Positions 37,691-46,976 of a stretch of DNA of 64,000 nucleotides are shown piece by piece. Location: assembly GCA_013153635.1 (NCBI GenBank), contig JAADDZ010000015.1, positions 84,151-148,150 on the forward strand, in the 5' to 3' direction. Under the pieces are notes generated by a model. That model was not told the origin of the DNA, did no database searches, and saw only the letters and a program-made list of their open reading frames with translations. This DNA comes from Aquificota bacterium (lineage in GTDB: Bacteria > Aquificota > Aquificia > Aquificales > Hydrogenothermaceae). Position 1 is the stretch's first letter; every line of letters begins with the position of its first letter. The position numbers and the translations under genes are program-made.

Positions 37691-39022
37691 TTGAAAAAAA
37701 GAATACTTTTGATAGATGATGAGAAAAGTATCAGAAAGGTTATAAAAACAATACTAGAGAGTGAAGGATTTGAAGTAGACACAGCAAAAACTAAACAAGA
37801 AGCTATAAATCTTCTACAGAAAAAAGATTTTGACATAATCCTTTGTGATTATAGACTTCCTGACGGAACAGGTATAGAGATTCTAGAGTTTTTTAGAAAG
37901 TTTAACACTGCTGTTCCTTTTATCATAATAACCGCTTACGGCTCTATCAACGGAGCAGTTGAAGCTGTAAAAAAGGGAGCTACCCATTATGTAGCAAAAC
38001 CTATAAATGCAGAAAATCTGATTCAGATGATAAATTTCCATATATCTAAACAAGAAAGTGATGAGATAAAAGAAAATGAGTTTCACGGGATAATAGGTAA
38101 AAGCAAAAGAATGAAAGAGCTTTTTAGAGAAATATCCATTATCGCAAATACAGAATCCTCTGTTCTGTTAGAAGGAGAAAGTGGAACAGGAAAAGAACTC
38201 ATAGCAAAAGCAATACATAACTTGTCAAAAAGGAAAAAAAATCCGTTTATTGCGATAAACTGCTCTGCTATACCTTTGGAATTATTTGAAAATGAACTAT
38301 TTGGACATGAAAAAGGAGCTTTTACTGGAGCAGTATCAAAGAAAACAGGTAAATTTGAACTAGCAGGAGAAGGTACATTATTTTTAGATGAAATATCAGA
38401 GATGCCAATAATAATTCAGGCAAAACTACTTCGGGTACTTCAAGAGAAAGAGTTTTACAGACTAGGCGGAACAAAACTAGTATGTGTAAAATGTAGAGTT
38501 ATATCAGCTACCAATAAAGATATAGAAAAAATGGTAGAAGAAGGTAGTTTTAGAGAGGATTTGTTCTATAGGATAAATGTGATACATATAAAGATTCCTC
38601 CTTTAAGAGAAAGGAAAGAAGACATTCCCCTATTAGCAAAACATTTTTTAGAGAAATTCAGTAAGATAAACCTAAAAGATATTCACCATATAGACTGCCA
38701 AGCTATGGAAGCATTAATAAACTACAACTGGCCGGGAAATGTAAGAGAGTTAGAAAATGCGATAGAAAGGGCGGTCGTTATGTGTACTTCTGATACAATT
38801 AAGTTAGAACACCTCCCAAGGAGAATCACTCATAGCCAAAAAGAAGATGATTTTCAGTACATAAATTCCACGAATCTAAATGAGATAGAAAAAAAAGTTA
38901 TTCTAAAAGTTCTAGAAGAAGAAAACTGGAATCAGACAAAATCAGCCAAAAGATTAGGTATCTCTAGAAAACAGCTTAGAACGAAGATGAAGAATCTAGG
39001 TATCTTTCCAAAAAGAGTTTAA
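37691..39022 (+). CDS. NtrC-family sigma-54 response regulator
   Basis: 443 residues. The receiver domain has D9/D10 and the phospho-acceptor D53 (ILCDYRLPDG). The AAA+ domain shows Walker A GESGTGKELIAKAIH, the sigma-54 contact loop GAFTGA and Walker B FLDEISEMP. The C-terminal Fis-type helix-turn-helix is ENWNQTKSAKRLGISRKQLRTKMKNLGI. The start is TTG with TGGAGG upstream. It is divergent from the DsrE-PhnD-kinase operon and probably pairs with that kinase. Targets are unknown. Confidence 0.93.
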   Translation: MKKRILLIDDEKSIRKVIKTILESEGFEVDTAKTKQEAINLLQKKDFDIILCDYRLPDGTGIEILEFFRKFNTAVPFIIITAYGSINGAVEAVKKGATHYVAKPINAENLIQMINFHISKQESDEIKENEFHGIIGKSKRMKELFREISIIANTESSVLLEGESGTGKELIAKAIHNLSKRKKNPFIAINCSAIPLELFENELFGHEKGAFTGAVSKKTGKFELAGEGTLFLDEISEMPIIIQAKLLRVLQEKEFYRLGGTKLVCVKCRVISATNKDIEKMVEEGSFREDLFYRINVIHIKIPPLRERKEDIPLLAKHFLEKFSKINLKDIHHIDCQAMEALINYNWPGNVRELENAIERAVVMCTSDTIKLEHLPRRITHSQKEDDFQYINSTNLNEIEKKVILKVLEEENWNQTKSAKRLGISRKQLRTKMKNLGIFPKRV

Positions 39023-39675
39023 GTTTTTAACTTTTTTGCCTTTTCTAGTATAAAGTCTACAACTTCATCAATAGACTTTCCTGTTGTATCCAAAATGATA
39101 GCATCTTTAGAAGGCTTTAGTGGAGCTTCCTTCCTTTGGGTATCGTTTTTGTCCCTGTTTAAAATCATCTTTAGAATCTCTTCATAGGAAACTGCTAATC
39201 CCTTTTCTTTTAGCTGAATATATCTTCTTCTAGCTCTTTCTTCTGGTTGAGCTGTCAAAAAAATTTTCAAATCAGCATTAGGGAAAACAACGGTACCTAT
39301 ATCCCTACCTTCTAGCACAGCGTTTTCCTTTTGAAGTGCCATATTTCTTTGAAGCTTCACTAAAGCTTTTCTCACTTCTGGAATTGTAGCTATCTGTGAA
39401 GCTACTTTACCAACTTGTTCTGTTCTAATTTTGTCAGTAATATCTTCTCCATCAAGTATTATTCTTATCTGATTATCTACCTCTATAAACTGAAGATTCA
39501 AACCGTCCAAGACGGTAGATACATCTTCTACAGAAATCTTATCTTTTATTAATTTGTAGGCTACCGCTCTATACATAGCTCCTGTATCTATATAAGAAAA
39601 TCCCAATTTTTGGGCTACGAGTTTAGCTACTGTACTTTTGCCAGAACCAGCAGGACCATCTATAGCTACTATCAT
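39019..39675 (-). CDS. cmk: cytidylate kinase
   Basis: 218 residues. IAIDGPAGSGKSTVAKLVAQKLGFSYIDTGAMYRAVA is the diagnostic P-loop and CMP-binding start; GRDIGTVVFPNADLK and RRYIQLKEKG follow. It phosphorylates CMP and dCMP. It is 12 bases downstream of ubiB on the minus strand and ends convergently on the response-regulator stop (4-base overlap). Confidence 0.96.
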   Translation of the reverse strand: MIVAIDGPAGSGKSTVAKLVAQKLGFSYIDTGAMYRAVAYKLIKDKISVEDVSTVLDGLNLQFIEVDNQIRIILDGEDITDKIRTEQVGKVASQIATIPEVRKALVKLQRNMALQKENAVLEGRDIGTVVFPNADLKIFLTAQPEERARRRYIQLKEKGLAVSYEEILKMILNRDKNDTQRKEAPLKPSKDAIILDTTGKSIDEVVDFILEKAKKLKT

Positions 39676-39687
39676 TAACTAACCTCA

Positions 39688-41289
39688 CTATAAAAAAGAT
39701 TTCCTAAAAAAGAGTATCTTAATTATGGTATATATTCCTACAATAATACCAAAAATTAGAAATATATCCCCTAATCTCTCTTTTCCTGCTAGATAAAAGA
39801 TTCCAGAAGCTATAAAAAATGAGGTAAAAAGAAGAACACCAATAAGCCTGTACATCAGTTTTCTTTGAAAGATAAGATAATCTTCAAAATCTTTAAATAT
39901 TATCTGTAGCGTTAGTCTTTCTCTTACTATAAGTCTATACAGATTTTCTAGTCTAAATATAAACTCATATCCAGTATTTAAAGCTTCTTTTATTTCAGCG
40001 GTTTTTTCCTTTATATAATCAGCTGTAGATTTTTTTATAAAATTTTGTAGTCTTTGAGTAGGGTTAAAATCTGGATAAATCTCTCTAACGATACCTTCAA
40101 GGTTTATAGCTGTTTTCCCAAGATAGGCAAGCTGTCTAGGTAACTTTAGTTTATGCTCTCTTATAATATCAAGCAAATCTAAAACTAACTCCCTCATATC
40201 TATCTTTTCCAAAGTTTTATTGTGGTACTTTTCTAAAAAAATCTCTATATCGTTCAAAAAAGCATCTATATCTGTTTTTGGAGTAATCATTCCCAGATTT
40301 TCATAAAATCTCATAGCCAAACTCACATCAAGAGTTGTAACTGCGATAATATGCTCATACAGTAGTTTTTTTAAATCTTTAGAAACCCTAGAAACCATTC
40401 CAAAATCTATACACCCTATCCTCCCATCATGAAGTACAAATAGATTTCCCGGGTGAGGGTCTGCATGAAAGATACCATCAACAAAAACCATCTTAAAATA
40501 GGCATCTGTGAGATTTTCTACTATCCTTCTCAAGGAAAAACCTTGTTTAACTATATTTTCTTTATCTGTAATTTTCCAACCTTCCAAAAATTCTGTAACA
40601 AGGACTTCTCTATTAGAAATATCCATAAAACATTTTGGAATATAAAAATCCTTAAAGTCTTTAAAATTCTCTCTAAAAATCTCTATATTGTTAGCCTCTA
40701 TTTCAAAATTCGCCTCTCTTAGGGTTGTATGTTTAAACTCATATATCAAACCTCTTAGATTTAGTTCTTTTACTATCTCAAAATGCCTTTCCAAAACAGA
40801 AACGATAAACTCTAAGACCTCAACATCTAAAGATATGTACTGCTCAATGTTAGGTCTTTTCACTTTTACAGCTACCTTCTCTCCTGTTTGTAGATAACCA
40901 AGATGTACTTGAGACATAGAAGCAGAAGCCACAGGTTTTGGGTCAATATAAGCAAAAATTTCCTCTAATTTATCCCCATAATTTTCCTCTAAGACCTGCC
41001 TTATTACCTCATAATCAATAGGTTTAGCCTTATCTTGAAGTTTTATAAGCTCCTGTATAATAGGCTGTGGAACAATGTCAGGTCTTGTACTTAAAACCTG
41101 TCCCAACTTTATAAAAGAAGGTCCCAATCTCTCTAGCGCTTCTCTTATCTTTCTCGGTTTGACATTCTCATCAACATCAATACCAAAGAGTATCTTAAAA
41201 TATTCATACACATCATAAAATCCGATTTTGGTTAAGGTTAAACTAATTTCTACAAATCTTTTAAAGACTTTTAACTTCTTTTTTATCAT
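39688..41289 (-). CDS. ubiB: UbiB/AarF-family atypical kinase
   Basis: 533 residues from ATG at 41289; a TTG two codons upstream is possible. The UbiB N-terminal KxGQ motif is in GPSFIKLGQVLSTRPDI. An Ala-rich nucleotide loop follows (VASASMSQVHLG), then DGIFHADPHPGNLFV and GCIDFGMVSRV for the catalytic Asp residues. Two C-terminal membrane segments (about 480-530) anchor it. The family supports quinone biosynthesis and lipid transport. It is divergent from gspC. Confidence 0.9.
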   Translation of the reverse strand: MIKKKLKVFKRFVEISLTLTKIGFYDVYEYFKILFGIDVDENVKPRKIREALERLGPSFIKLGQVLSTRPDIVPQPIIQELIKLQDKAKPIDYEVIRQVLEENYGDKLEEIFAYIDPKPVASASMSQVHLGYLQTGEKVAVKVKRPNIEQYISLDVEVLEFIVSVLERHFEIVKELNLRGLIYEFKHTTLREANFEIEANNIEIFRENFKDFKDFYIPKCFMDISNREVLVTEFLEGWKITDKENIVKQGFSLRRIVENLTDAYFKMVFVDGIFHADPHPGNLFVLHDGRIGCIDFGMVSRVSKDLKKLLYEHIIAVTTLDVSLAMRFYENLGMITPKTDIDAFLNDIEIFLEKYHNKTLEKIDMRELVLDLLDIIREHKLKLPRQLAYLGKTAINLEGIVREIYPDFNPTQRLQNFIKKSTADYIKEKTAEIKEALNTGYEFIFRLENLYRLIVRERLTLQIIFKDFEDYLIFQRKLMYRLIGVLLFTSFFIASGIFYLAGKERLGDIFLIFGIIVGIYTIIKILFFRKSFL

Positions 41290-41365
41290 AAGCAATCTCT
41301 TGAAAAAAATTAAATTTGAACAAATATTTCTTTTGGTTTTTAATTATAAAGTCGGAGGGTTTTTA

Positions 41366-42259
41366 ATGACAATAGTAAAAGATTTAAATCTTATAAAATT
41401 TGTAAAGGATTTTTCTATACTAGTAGTAATAATTTCTATCTCATTTTCATTGGCATATATAATAAACAGCTATATAGCATATAGACTATTTGACATACCC
41501 GAAAAAACAATCACCAAGCAAATATCCCAAGAAGAAAGAACCAAAACATACCAATACATAACCTATCTTTTTAAAAAACTATCAGCTCCTTCAGTCCAAA
41601 CTCCAACCCTAGAAAACGAAAACCTACCTCCATCTCCAACCTCAACAAACATACAAACAACCACTGAAGAATCTAGAAATATCAAGTTAATAGGAACAGT
41701 CCTTGGAGAAGGAGAAAAATTAGCTCTTCTAGAAATAGATGGTAACTTAAGACTAGTTAAAGAAAGAGAAAAGGTCGATAATCTAAGAGTAAAAAAAATA
41801 GACAGATTTATAGTAGTACTAACAGACGGTAAAAAAGAATACAAAATAGCCCTAGAGCTAAACCCAAAAAGAACAATCCCAAGAAGAGAACCTCCAAAAG
41901 TTGTATCAACAAAACCAGTAACCACCACACAAAAAACAGAAAACTTTTATGAAATCAGCAAAAGAGAAGTGGAAAAGCATACCGCAGACCTTGGAAAGTT
42001 ACTAAAATACGTAAGAATAGTACCAGTAGTTAAAAATGGAGAAACAAAAGGTTACAAATTTATATATGTAAGTCCTAGAAGTGTACTATACAAATATGGT
42101 TTAAGGTCTGGAGATTTTATAATAAGTGTAAATGGTATGTCTGTTAAAACTGCTGAAGAAGCTTTTAAAGTGTACAATATACTTAGAAATGAAAAAACTA
42201 TAAACCTAGAAATAGAGAGAAAGGGAGAAAGAAAAACCATAACTTACCAGATAAAATAA
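41366..42259 (+). CDS. gspC: type II secretion protein C (HR and PDZ domains)
   Basis: 297 residues from ATG at 41366, preceded by CGGAGGG; an open frame upstream to 41228 has no support. A short cytoplasmic N-terminus and one membrane segment (about 18-38) lead into a Pro/Thr-rich linker, the HR region (IKLIGTVLGEGEKLALLEIDG ... LRVKKIDRFIVVL) and a C-terminal PDZ domain (VLYKYGLRSGDFIISVNGMSV). GspC couples the inner-membrane platform to the secretin GspD, encoded 50 bases downstream. No signal peptidase site is apparent. Confidence 0.86.
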   Translation: MTIVKDLNLIKFVKDFSILVVIISISFSLAYIINSYIAYRLFDIPEKTITKQISQEERTKTYQYITYLFKKLSAPSVQTPTLENENLPPSPTSTNIQTTTEESRNIKLIGTVLGEGEKLALLEIDGNLRLVKEREKVDNLRVKKIDRFIVVLTDGKKEYKIALELNPKRTIPRREPPKVVSTKPVTTTQKTENFYEISKREVEKHTADLGKLLKYVRIVPVVKNGETKGYKFIYVSPRSVLYKYGLRSGDFIISVNGMSVKTAEEAFKVYNILRNEKTINLEIERKGERKTITYQIK

Positions 42260-42309
42260 AATTTTGCTAAAATGAAAGGTAAAAATATAAAGATAAAAGT
42301 GGAGAAAAC

Positions 42310-44337
42310 ATGTCTAGGTTAATAATAAATTTTGTTATAATACTAGCAATCTCATTTTTCTCATACTCCGTAGAAAAAACAGATACAGACTTCCAACAGC
42401 TCCTAGCCCAAGCAAAGCTCTTTAAAAAGACTGGTAAAGTGACCCTGAATTTCGAAAAGATAGATATAAAACTCCTTACCTACTTTATGGGAGAGCTAGC
42501 TGACAAAAACATAATATTAGACCCGAAAATAAGAGGAGAAGTATCTCTTATATTCTCAAAACCGATAAGTATACAAGATGCTTGGGCAGTGTTCTCTAGT
42601 ATATTAAAATCTAAAAACTACACAATGATAGATTATGGTTCTTATATTCAGATAATACCTGAATCTGCCTCCAAAAAAGCAACCCCTCCTTTTTCAAAAG
42701 ACGATGCCAAAGAAGACAAACTGATAACATATGTATATGAACTAAAACATGCAGAAATCACCCATGTACTCAATGTACTAAAAGGTCTAAAATCTCCAAG
42801 AGGAACAGTACTATCCTACAATCCTGCAAACACTATAATAATAACTGACTATGCAACAACCATAGACGTACTGAAAAATGTCCTTTCGTTTATCGACACA
42901 AAAGATGCATCTTTATCTATGAAGATATACACCTTAAAATATGCAGATGCCAATGAAGTAGCATCAGCCCTAAATGTAGCGTTTTCTGACGTATCTAAAA
43001 AAGGTATCATATTTAAAACTCATGCACTAAAAAGTCAAAACGCACTACTGGTAAAAACACAGGAAAAAATATTTCCACTAATAGAAAGCCTCATAAAAAC
43101 CTTAGACGTAGAGACAGAAAAAGTAACCATTAGAACCTTTTGGATAGTACATCTAAAAAATACAAAAGCAGAAGACCTAGCAAATGTACTCAACAAACTA
43201 CTAGAAAACATACAGCTTATAAACTTTGATGATACTTCAAAAACCTCAACTTCCTCTAAGAAAAAAAGGAAAACTTCAACAGACCTCCTAAGAAGGTTGT
43301 ACACAAAAAGAAAAACCTCCACCATAGAAAGACCCAAAATTATAGCAGAAAAAACAACAAATACCCTAATCATATATGCAAACAAAGATGAATACGAACA
43401 AATCAAAAAAATAATAGATGAATTAGACCAAAGAAAGAAACAGATACTAGTATCAGCACTAATAACAGAAGTTTCAGAGCAAGCTCTAAAAGAAATAGGA
43501 GTTAGATGGCAGATACTAGGAACACAAGGAGGAGCGGCATTTAGAGGAGGTATAGCAAAACAAGACTTCTTCTCCACATTAAAAAGTGCTGGGTTCATAG
43601 CTGGAGTGCTATCTTCAGCAGGAACAAACATAAATATCGGTGGTACAGACTTCTTCTTCCCAGACTTAGTCTTTATCTTATCTTTACTACAAAAAGGTTC
43701 TGGATTTAACGTTATATCTTCTCCAAAAATATTAACAATGGACAACCTAGAAGCCCAAATAAATGTAGCACAAGTAGTACCATTTGCAGAGTCAACAAAA
43801 TTCGATATAAATGGAAACCCAATCATAACATTCGACTACAAAGAAGTGGGATTAAAGCTAAAAGTAACTCCCCACATCAGTGGAAACAATGTTATCTTGG
43901 AACTTCATCAAGAGATAAACGAAGTAGTTAGTCTAGAAAAACTCCAATTAGGACAGATAACCTACCAAATCCCAACCACCACAAAAAGAGAGATAGATAC
44001 AACGATAACTGTAGAAAATGGAAAAACAGTAATACTAGGAGGTCTCATATCCAAGAAAACTATACAATCGATGGAAGGGATACCTCTTATCTCAAAAATC
44101 CCTATAGTAGGAAGACTATTTAGATACAATTCAGACGAATTCAACAAAACAAATCTATTTGTTTTCATAACCCCATTTATCATAGAAAGCCCAGAACAGC
44201 TAGCAAAAATAACAGAAGAACTCCAGAAGATAAGTACAAAACTAATAAAAGAAGTAGAAAAAAAACGAAAAGTAAAATTTGAAAAAATAGAAAAGAAAGA
44301 TATTTTTGAAGATTACAGAAAATACTTTGGAGGGTAA
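42310..44337 (+). CDS. gspD: type II secretion secretin
   Basis: 675 residues. The signal peptide is at about 1-19. An N0 domain (VTLNFEKIDIKLLTYFMGELADKN) and N1-N3 ring domains follow; N3 has a Ser/Thr/Lys-rich insertion (about residues 310-340). The secretin domain holds PKILTMDNLEAQINVAQVVPF, VGLKLKVTPHISG and the signature VENGKTVILGGLISKK ... IPIVGRLFRY. It forms the outer-membrane channel. The gene continues the gspC unit; GTGGAGAAAAC precedes the ATG. Confidence 0.94.
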   Translation: MSRLIINFVIILAISFFSYSVEKTDTDFQQLLAQAKLFKKTGKVTLNFEKIDIKLLTYFMGELADKNIILDPKIRGEVSLIFSKPISIQDAWAVFSSILKSKNYTMIDYGSYIQIIPESASKKATPPFSKDDAKEDKLITYVYELKHAEITHVLNVLKGLKSPRGTVLSYNPANTIIITDYATTIDVLKNVLSFIDTKDASLSMKIYTLKYADANEVASALNVAFSDVSKKGIIFKTHALKSQNALLVKTQEKIFPLIESLIKTLDVETEKVTIRTFWIVHLKNTKAEDLANVLNKLLENIQLINFDDTSKTSTSSKKKRKTSTDLLRRLYTKRKTSTIERPKIIAEKTTNTLIIYANKDEYEQIKKIIDELDQRKKQILVSALITEVSEQALKEIGVRWQILGTQGGAAFRGGIAKQDFFSTLKSAGFIAGVLSSAGTNINIGGTDFFFPDLVFILSLLQKGSGFNVISSPKILTMDNLEAQINVAQVVPFAESTKFDINGNPIITFDYKEVGLKLKVTPHISGNNVILELHQEINEVVSLEKLQLGQITYQIPTTTKREIDTTITVENGKTVILGGLISKKTIQSMEGIPLISKIPIVGRLFRYNSDEFNKTNLFVFITPFIIESPEQLAKITEELQKISTKLIKEVEKKRKVKFEKIEKKDIFEDYRKYFGG

Positions 44338-45778
44338 TACAATTAAAAAGCTAGAGCTTCCATTAGAATTTATCAAAAAAAATTTTATACTCCCTACCGA
44401 AGATGGAAAAGTACTCATCACCCAAAAAACCCCATTTTTTGCAGTAGAAGACCTTAGATTTTTGTACAACCTATCTATAGAACCTATAGTTATTTCAGAG
44501 GAAGAATTCAAAGAAAAGTTAGAAGAATACATATCCAACTTAGAGAGTAAACTAGAAGAAGAGGAAGAAGAAACAGCAGAGACCTTAGAAGACATCTTAG
44601 AAGGTTCAGAAGCCCCAGTTATACAGCTCCTTAACTCCACATTCCTAAAAGCTGTACGCTCAAGAGCAAGTGACATACATTTTGAGCCTTATAGCGACTA
44701 TGTCCTAATAAGATTTAGACTTGATGGTGTTTTACACAAAATAAATAAACTTCCAAAGAGTAGTTACCCTTCTGTAGTTTCTAGAATAAAAGTTATGGCA
44801 AAACTCAACGTAGCAGAAAAAAGGCTACCCCAAGATGGAAGAATAAGAATAAAAATCGGTGATAAAGAGATGGACTTGAGAGTATCAACATTACCTACAA
44901 TATTTGGAGAAAGAGTAGTTATAAGATTACTTGACAGGTCTAACAGAATTTTAACCCTATCCGAACTAGGATACATGGAAGATGACCTAGAAAAACTAGA
45001 AAGAATGATAACAAAACCGTATGGACTTATCCTAGTAACAGGACCCACCGGTTCTGGTAAATCAACAACTCTATACGCATCACTACAAAAACTAAAATCT
45101 CCAAGAAAAAATATAATAACCATAGAAGACCCGATAGAGTACCAAATAGATGGAATCAGTCAGATACAAGTAAATCCAAAGATAAATCTAACATTTGCAA
45201 ACGGACTTAGAAGTATCCTAAGACAAGACCCAGATATAATAATGGTAGGAGAGATAAGAGACCTAGAAACTGCCGAAATTTCAATACATGCCTCTATGAC
45301 TGGACACCTTGTACTATCCACACTTCATACCAACGATGCTCCTTCAGCTGTAACCAGATTGGTAGATATGGGAGTAGAATCATTTTTGGTAGCTTCCTCT
45401 CTAGAAGGAGTAATAGCCCAAAGATTAGTAAGAAGAGTATGTGACAACTGTAAAACCGCATATAAACCTACAGACCTAGAAAAAGCTCAAATTAACAAAC
45501 TAGCAGGAGAAAATATCATAAATGATGATAGCTATCTATACAAAGGGAAAGGTTGTGAAGAATGTTTTAACACAGGTTACAAAGGAAGAATAGCCATAGC
45601 AGAGATTATGGAAGTAGATGAAGACCTAAGGTCAACTATTTCAAAAACTCCAGAAAGTACAATAATAAGAAAAAAAGCATTAGAAAAAGGAATGAAAACC
45701 CTCTTAAAAGACGGTATCAAAAAAGCTCTATCAGGTATTACTACACTAGAAGAAGTAATCCAAGCAACAAAGGTATAA
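44306..45778 (+). CDS. gspE: type II secretion assembly ATPase
   Basis: The GspE/PilB fold is clear: Walker A GPTGSGKSTTLYASL (near residue 247), Asp box, Walker B DPDIIMVGEIRDLETAEI and His box LHTNDAPSAVTRL. The C-terminal zinc module has CDNC and CEEC pairs. An acidic stretch (about 70-105) connects to the N-terminal domain that binds GspL. The start is unclear: TTG at 44306 gives 490 residues but has no real ribosome site. The only good site, GGAGGG at 44329-44334, points to ATT at 44342 (478 residues). It powers pseudopilus assembly. Confidence 0.94.
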   Translation: MKITENTLEGNTIKKLELPLEFIKKNFILPTEDGKVLITQKTPFFAVEDLRFLYNLSIEPIVISEEEFKEKLEEYISNLESKLEEEEEETAETLEDILEGSEAPVIQLLNSTFLKAVRSRASDIHFEPYSDYVLIRFRLDGVLHKINKLPKSSYPSVVSRIKVMAKLNVAEKRLPQDGRIRIKIGDKEMDLRVSTLPTIFGERVVIRLLDRSNRILTLSELGYMEDDLEKLERMITKPYGLILVTGPTGSGKSTTLYASLQKLKSPRKNIITIEDPIEYQIDGISQIQVNPKINLTFANGLRSILRQDPDIIMVGEIRDLETAEISIHASMTGHLVLSTLHTNDAPSAVTRLVDMGVESFLVASSLEGVIAQRLVRRVCDNCKTAYKPTDLEKAQINKLAGENIINDDSYLYKGKGCEECFNTGYKGRIAIAEIMEVDEDLRSTISKTPESTIIRKKALEKGMKTLLKDGIKKALSGITTLEEVIQATKV

Positions 45779-45779
45779 A

Positions 45780-46973
45780 ATGCCTATCTACAGATACAAA
45801 GCGTATAACGAAAAAGGAAACGAAATCAGTGGCGTATTAGAAGCTCCATCAACAAATCATCTTAGGAAACAACTCCTATCAAAAAACATATTCCCATATG
45901 AAATAAAAGAAATAACAAAAGAAAAGAAAAAATTTTCTTTAAATTTAAAACTAGGAAAAAGTATAAAAGATGAGGAACTTGCTCTACTCCTTTATGAAAT
46001 AGGACTTCTTTTAGAGAAAAATGTCCATATAACTAACATTCTTGAAATACTATCAAAACAAGCAGAAAATCAAGAAATCCAAAACGCTTTACTAAAAGCA
46101 AAATCTCTAATACAAGAAGGAAAAAGCATAGCAGATGCATTTCAAGAAACAGGAATATTCCCAGTTTTCTTGATAGAGATGATAAGGGCAGGAGAAACAT
46201 CAGGAGCATTAGATAAGATATTTTTATCGGCTTCTGAATTTATCGAAAAACAAAGTGAATTCAAAAAAAACCTTGTATCCTCCCTAATATATCCAACGAT
46301 AGTGATTATCGCCGGTTTTATAGCTATGATAATAATAATGACTGTGGTCGTTCCTACGATAACCAAGATATATCAACAATTTGGTAGAGAACTTCCTCCA
46401 AGTACAAAGGCGGTTATAATCTTCTCCAAATTCTTTACTTTCTTACTAAAACTATCGCCGATTATCTTTATAGGAGCAGTCTTAGCAAAAATAAAATTCC
46501 TAAAAAAAGAGCATATAGACAAACTTAAACTAAAACTCCCTTTCTTTAGTAAAGTTTACATATATTCAACTCTATCCTCATGGGCAAAAACCCTAAGTCT
46601 CCTACTAAAAGGAGGCATCACCTTAGATACAGCTCTATCCATCGCAAACAAATCTATAGACAACAAAATATTCTACGAAAAATTAAACAAAGTAGTAGAA
46701 GAGATAAAAACAGGAAAAAAACTATCCTCTTCTTTAAAAGAAACCCAGATATTTACAGAAAATATTATCCAATTAATAGTACTAGGAGAAGAAACAGGAC
46801 AACTAGATGAGATGCTAGACCTCATTTCCAATATATACAGAAGACAGACAGATAGACTTATATCAATATTCCTTAGTTACCTAGAGCCTATGACTATAAT
46901 AATACTAGCAGTAATGATAGGTTTCTTCGTGTTTGCTACTCTAATGCCAATAATGACCCTCTCTGTCAAGTAA
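45780..46973 (+). CDS. gspF: type II secretion inner-membrane platform protein
   Basis: 397 residues. It starts MPIYRYKAYNEKGNEISGVLEA, the standard GspF/PilC N-terminus. Two T2SSF domains each have the conserved helix with EMIRAGETSGALD and IVLGEETGQLDEML, and three membrane segments lie at about 165-195, 215-240 and 370-395. It anchors the ATPase and the growing pseudopilus. The ATG is one base after the gspE stop, so the genes are coupled. No gspG or later components follow; the next gene is convergent. Confidence 0.93.
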   Translation: MPIYRYKAYNEKGNEISGVLEAPSTNHLRKQLLSKNIFPYEIKEITKEKKKFSLNLKLGKSIKDEELALLLYEIGLLLEKNVHITNILEILSKQAENQEIQNALLKAKSLIQEGKSIADAFQETGIFPVFLIEMIRAGETSGALDKIFLSASEFIEKQSEFKKNLVSSLIYPTIVIIAGFIAMIIIMTVVVPTITKIYQQFGRELPPSTKAVIIFSKFFTFLLKLSPIIFIGAVLAKIKFLKKEHIDKLKLKLPFFSKVYIYSTLSSWAKTLSLLLKGGITLDTALSIANKSIDNKIFYEKLNKVVEEIKTGKKLSSSLKETQIFTENIIQLIVLGEETGQLDEMLDLISNIYRRQTDRLISIFLSYLEPMTIIILAVMIGFFVFATLMPIMTLSVK

Positions 46974-46976
46974 AAC

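Noticed and set aside
37545..37691. Longer start (TTG/ATG at 37691) for the DsrE gene
   Set aside because: It would put 49 extra residues before an obvious signal peptide and would run back through the whole divergent spacer; GGAGG supports 37544.
43035..43826. 263-residue minus-strand frame within gspD
   Set aside because: Antisense to a well-supported secretin; composition (Ser, Phe, Cys) is that of a shadow frame and no domain is visible.
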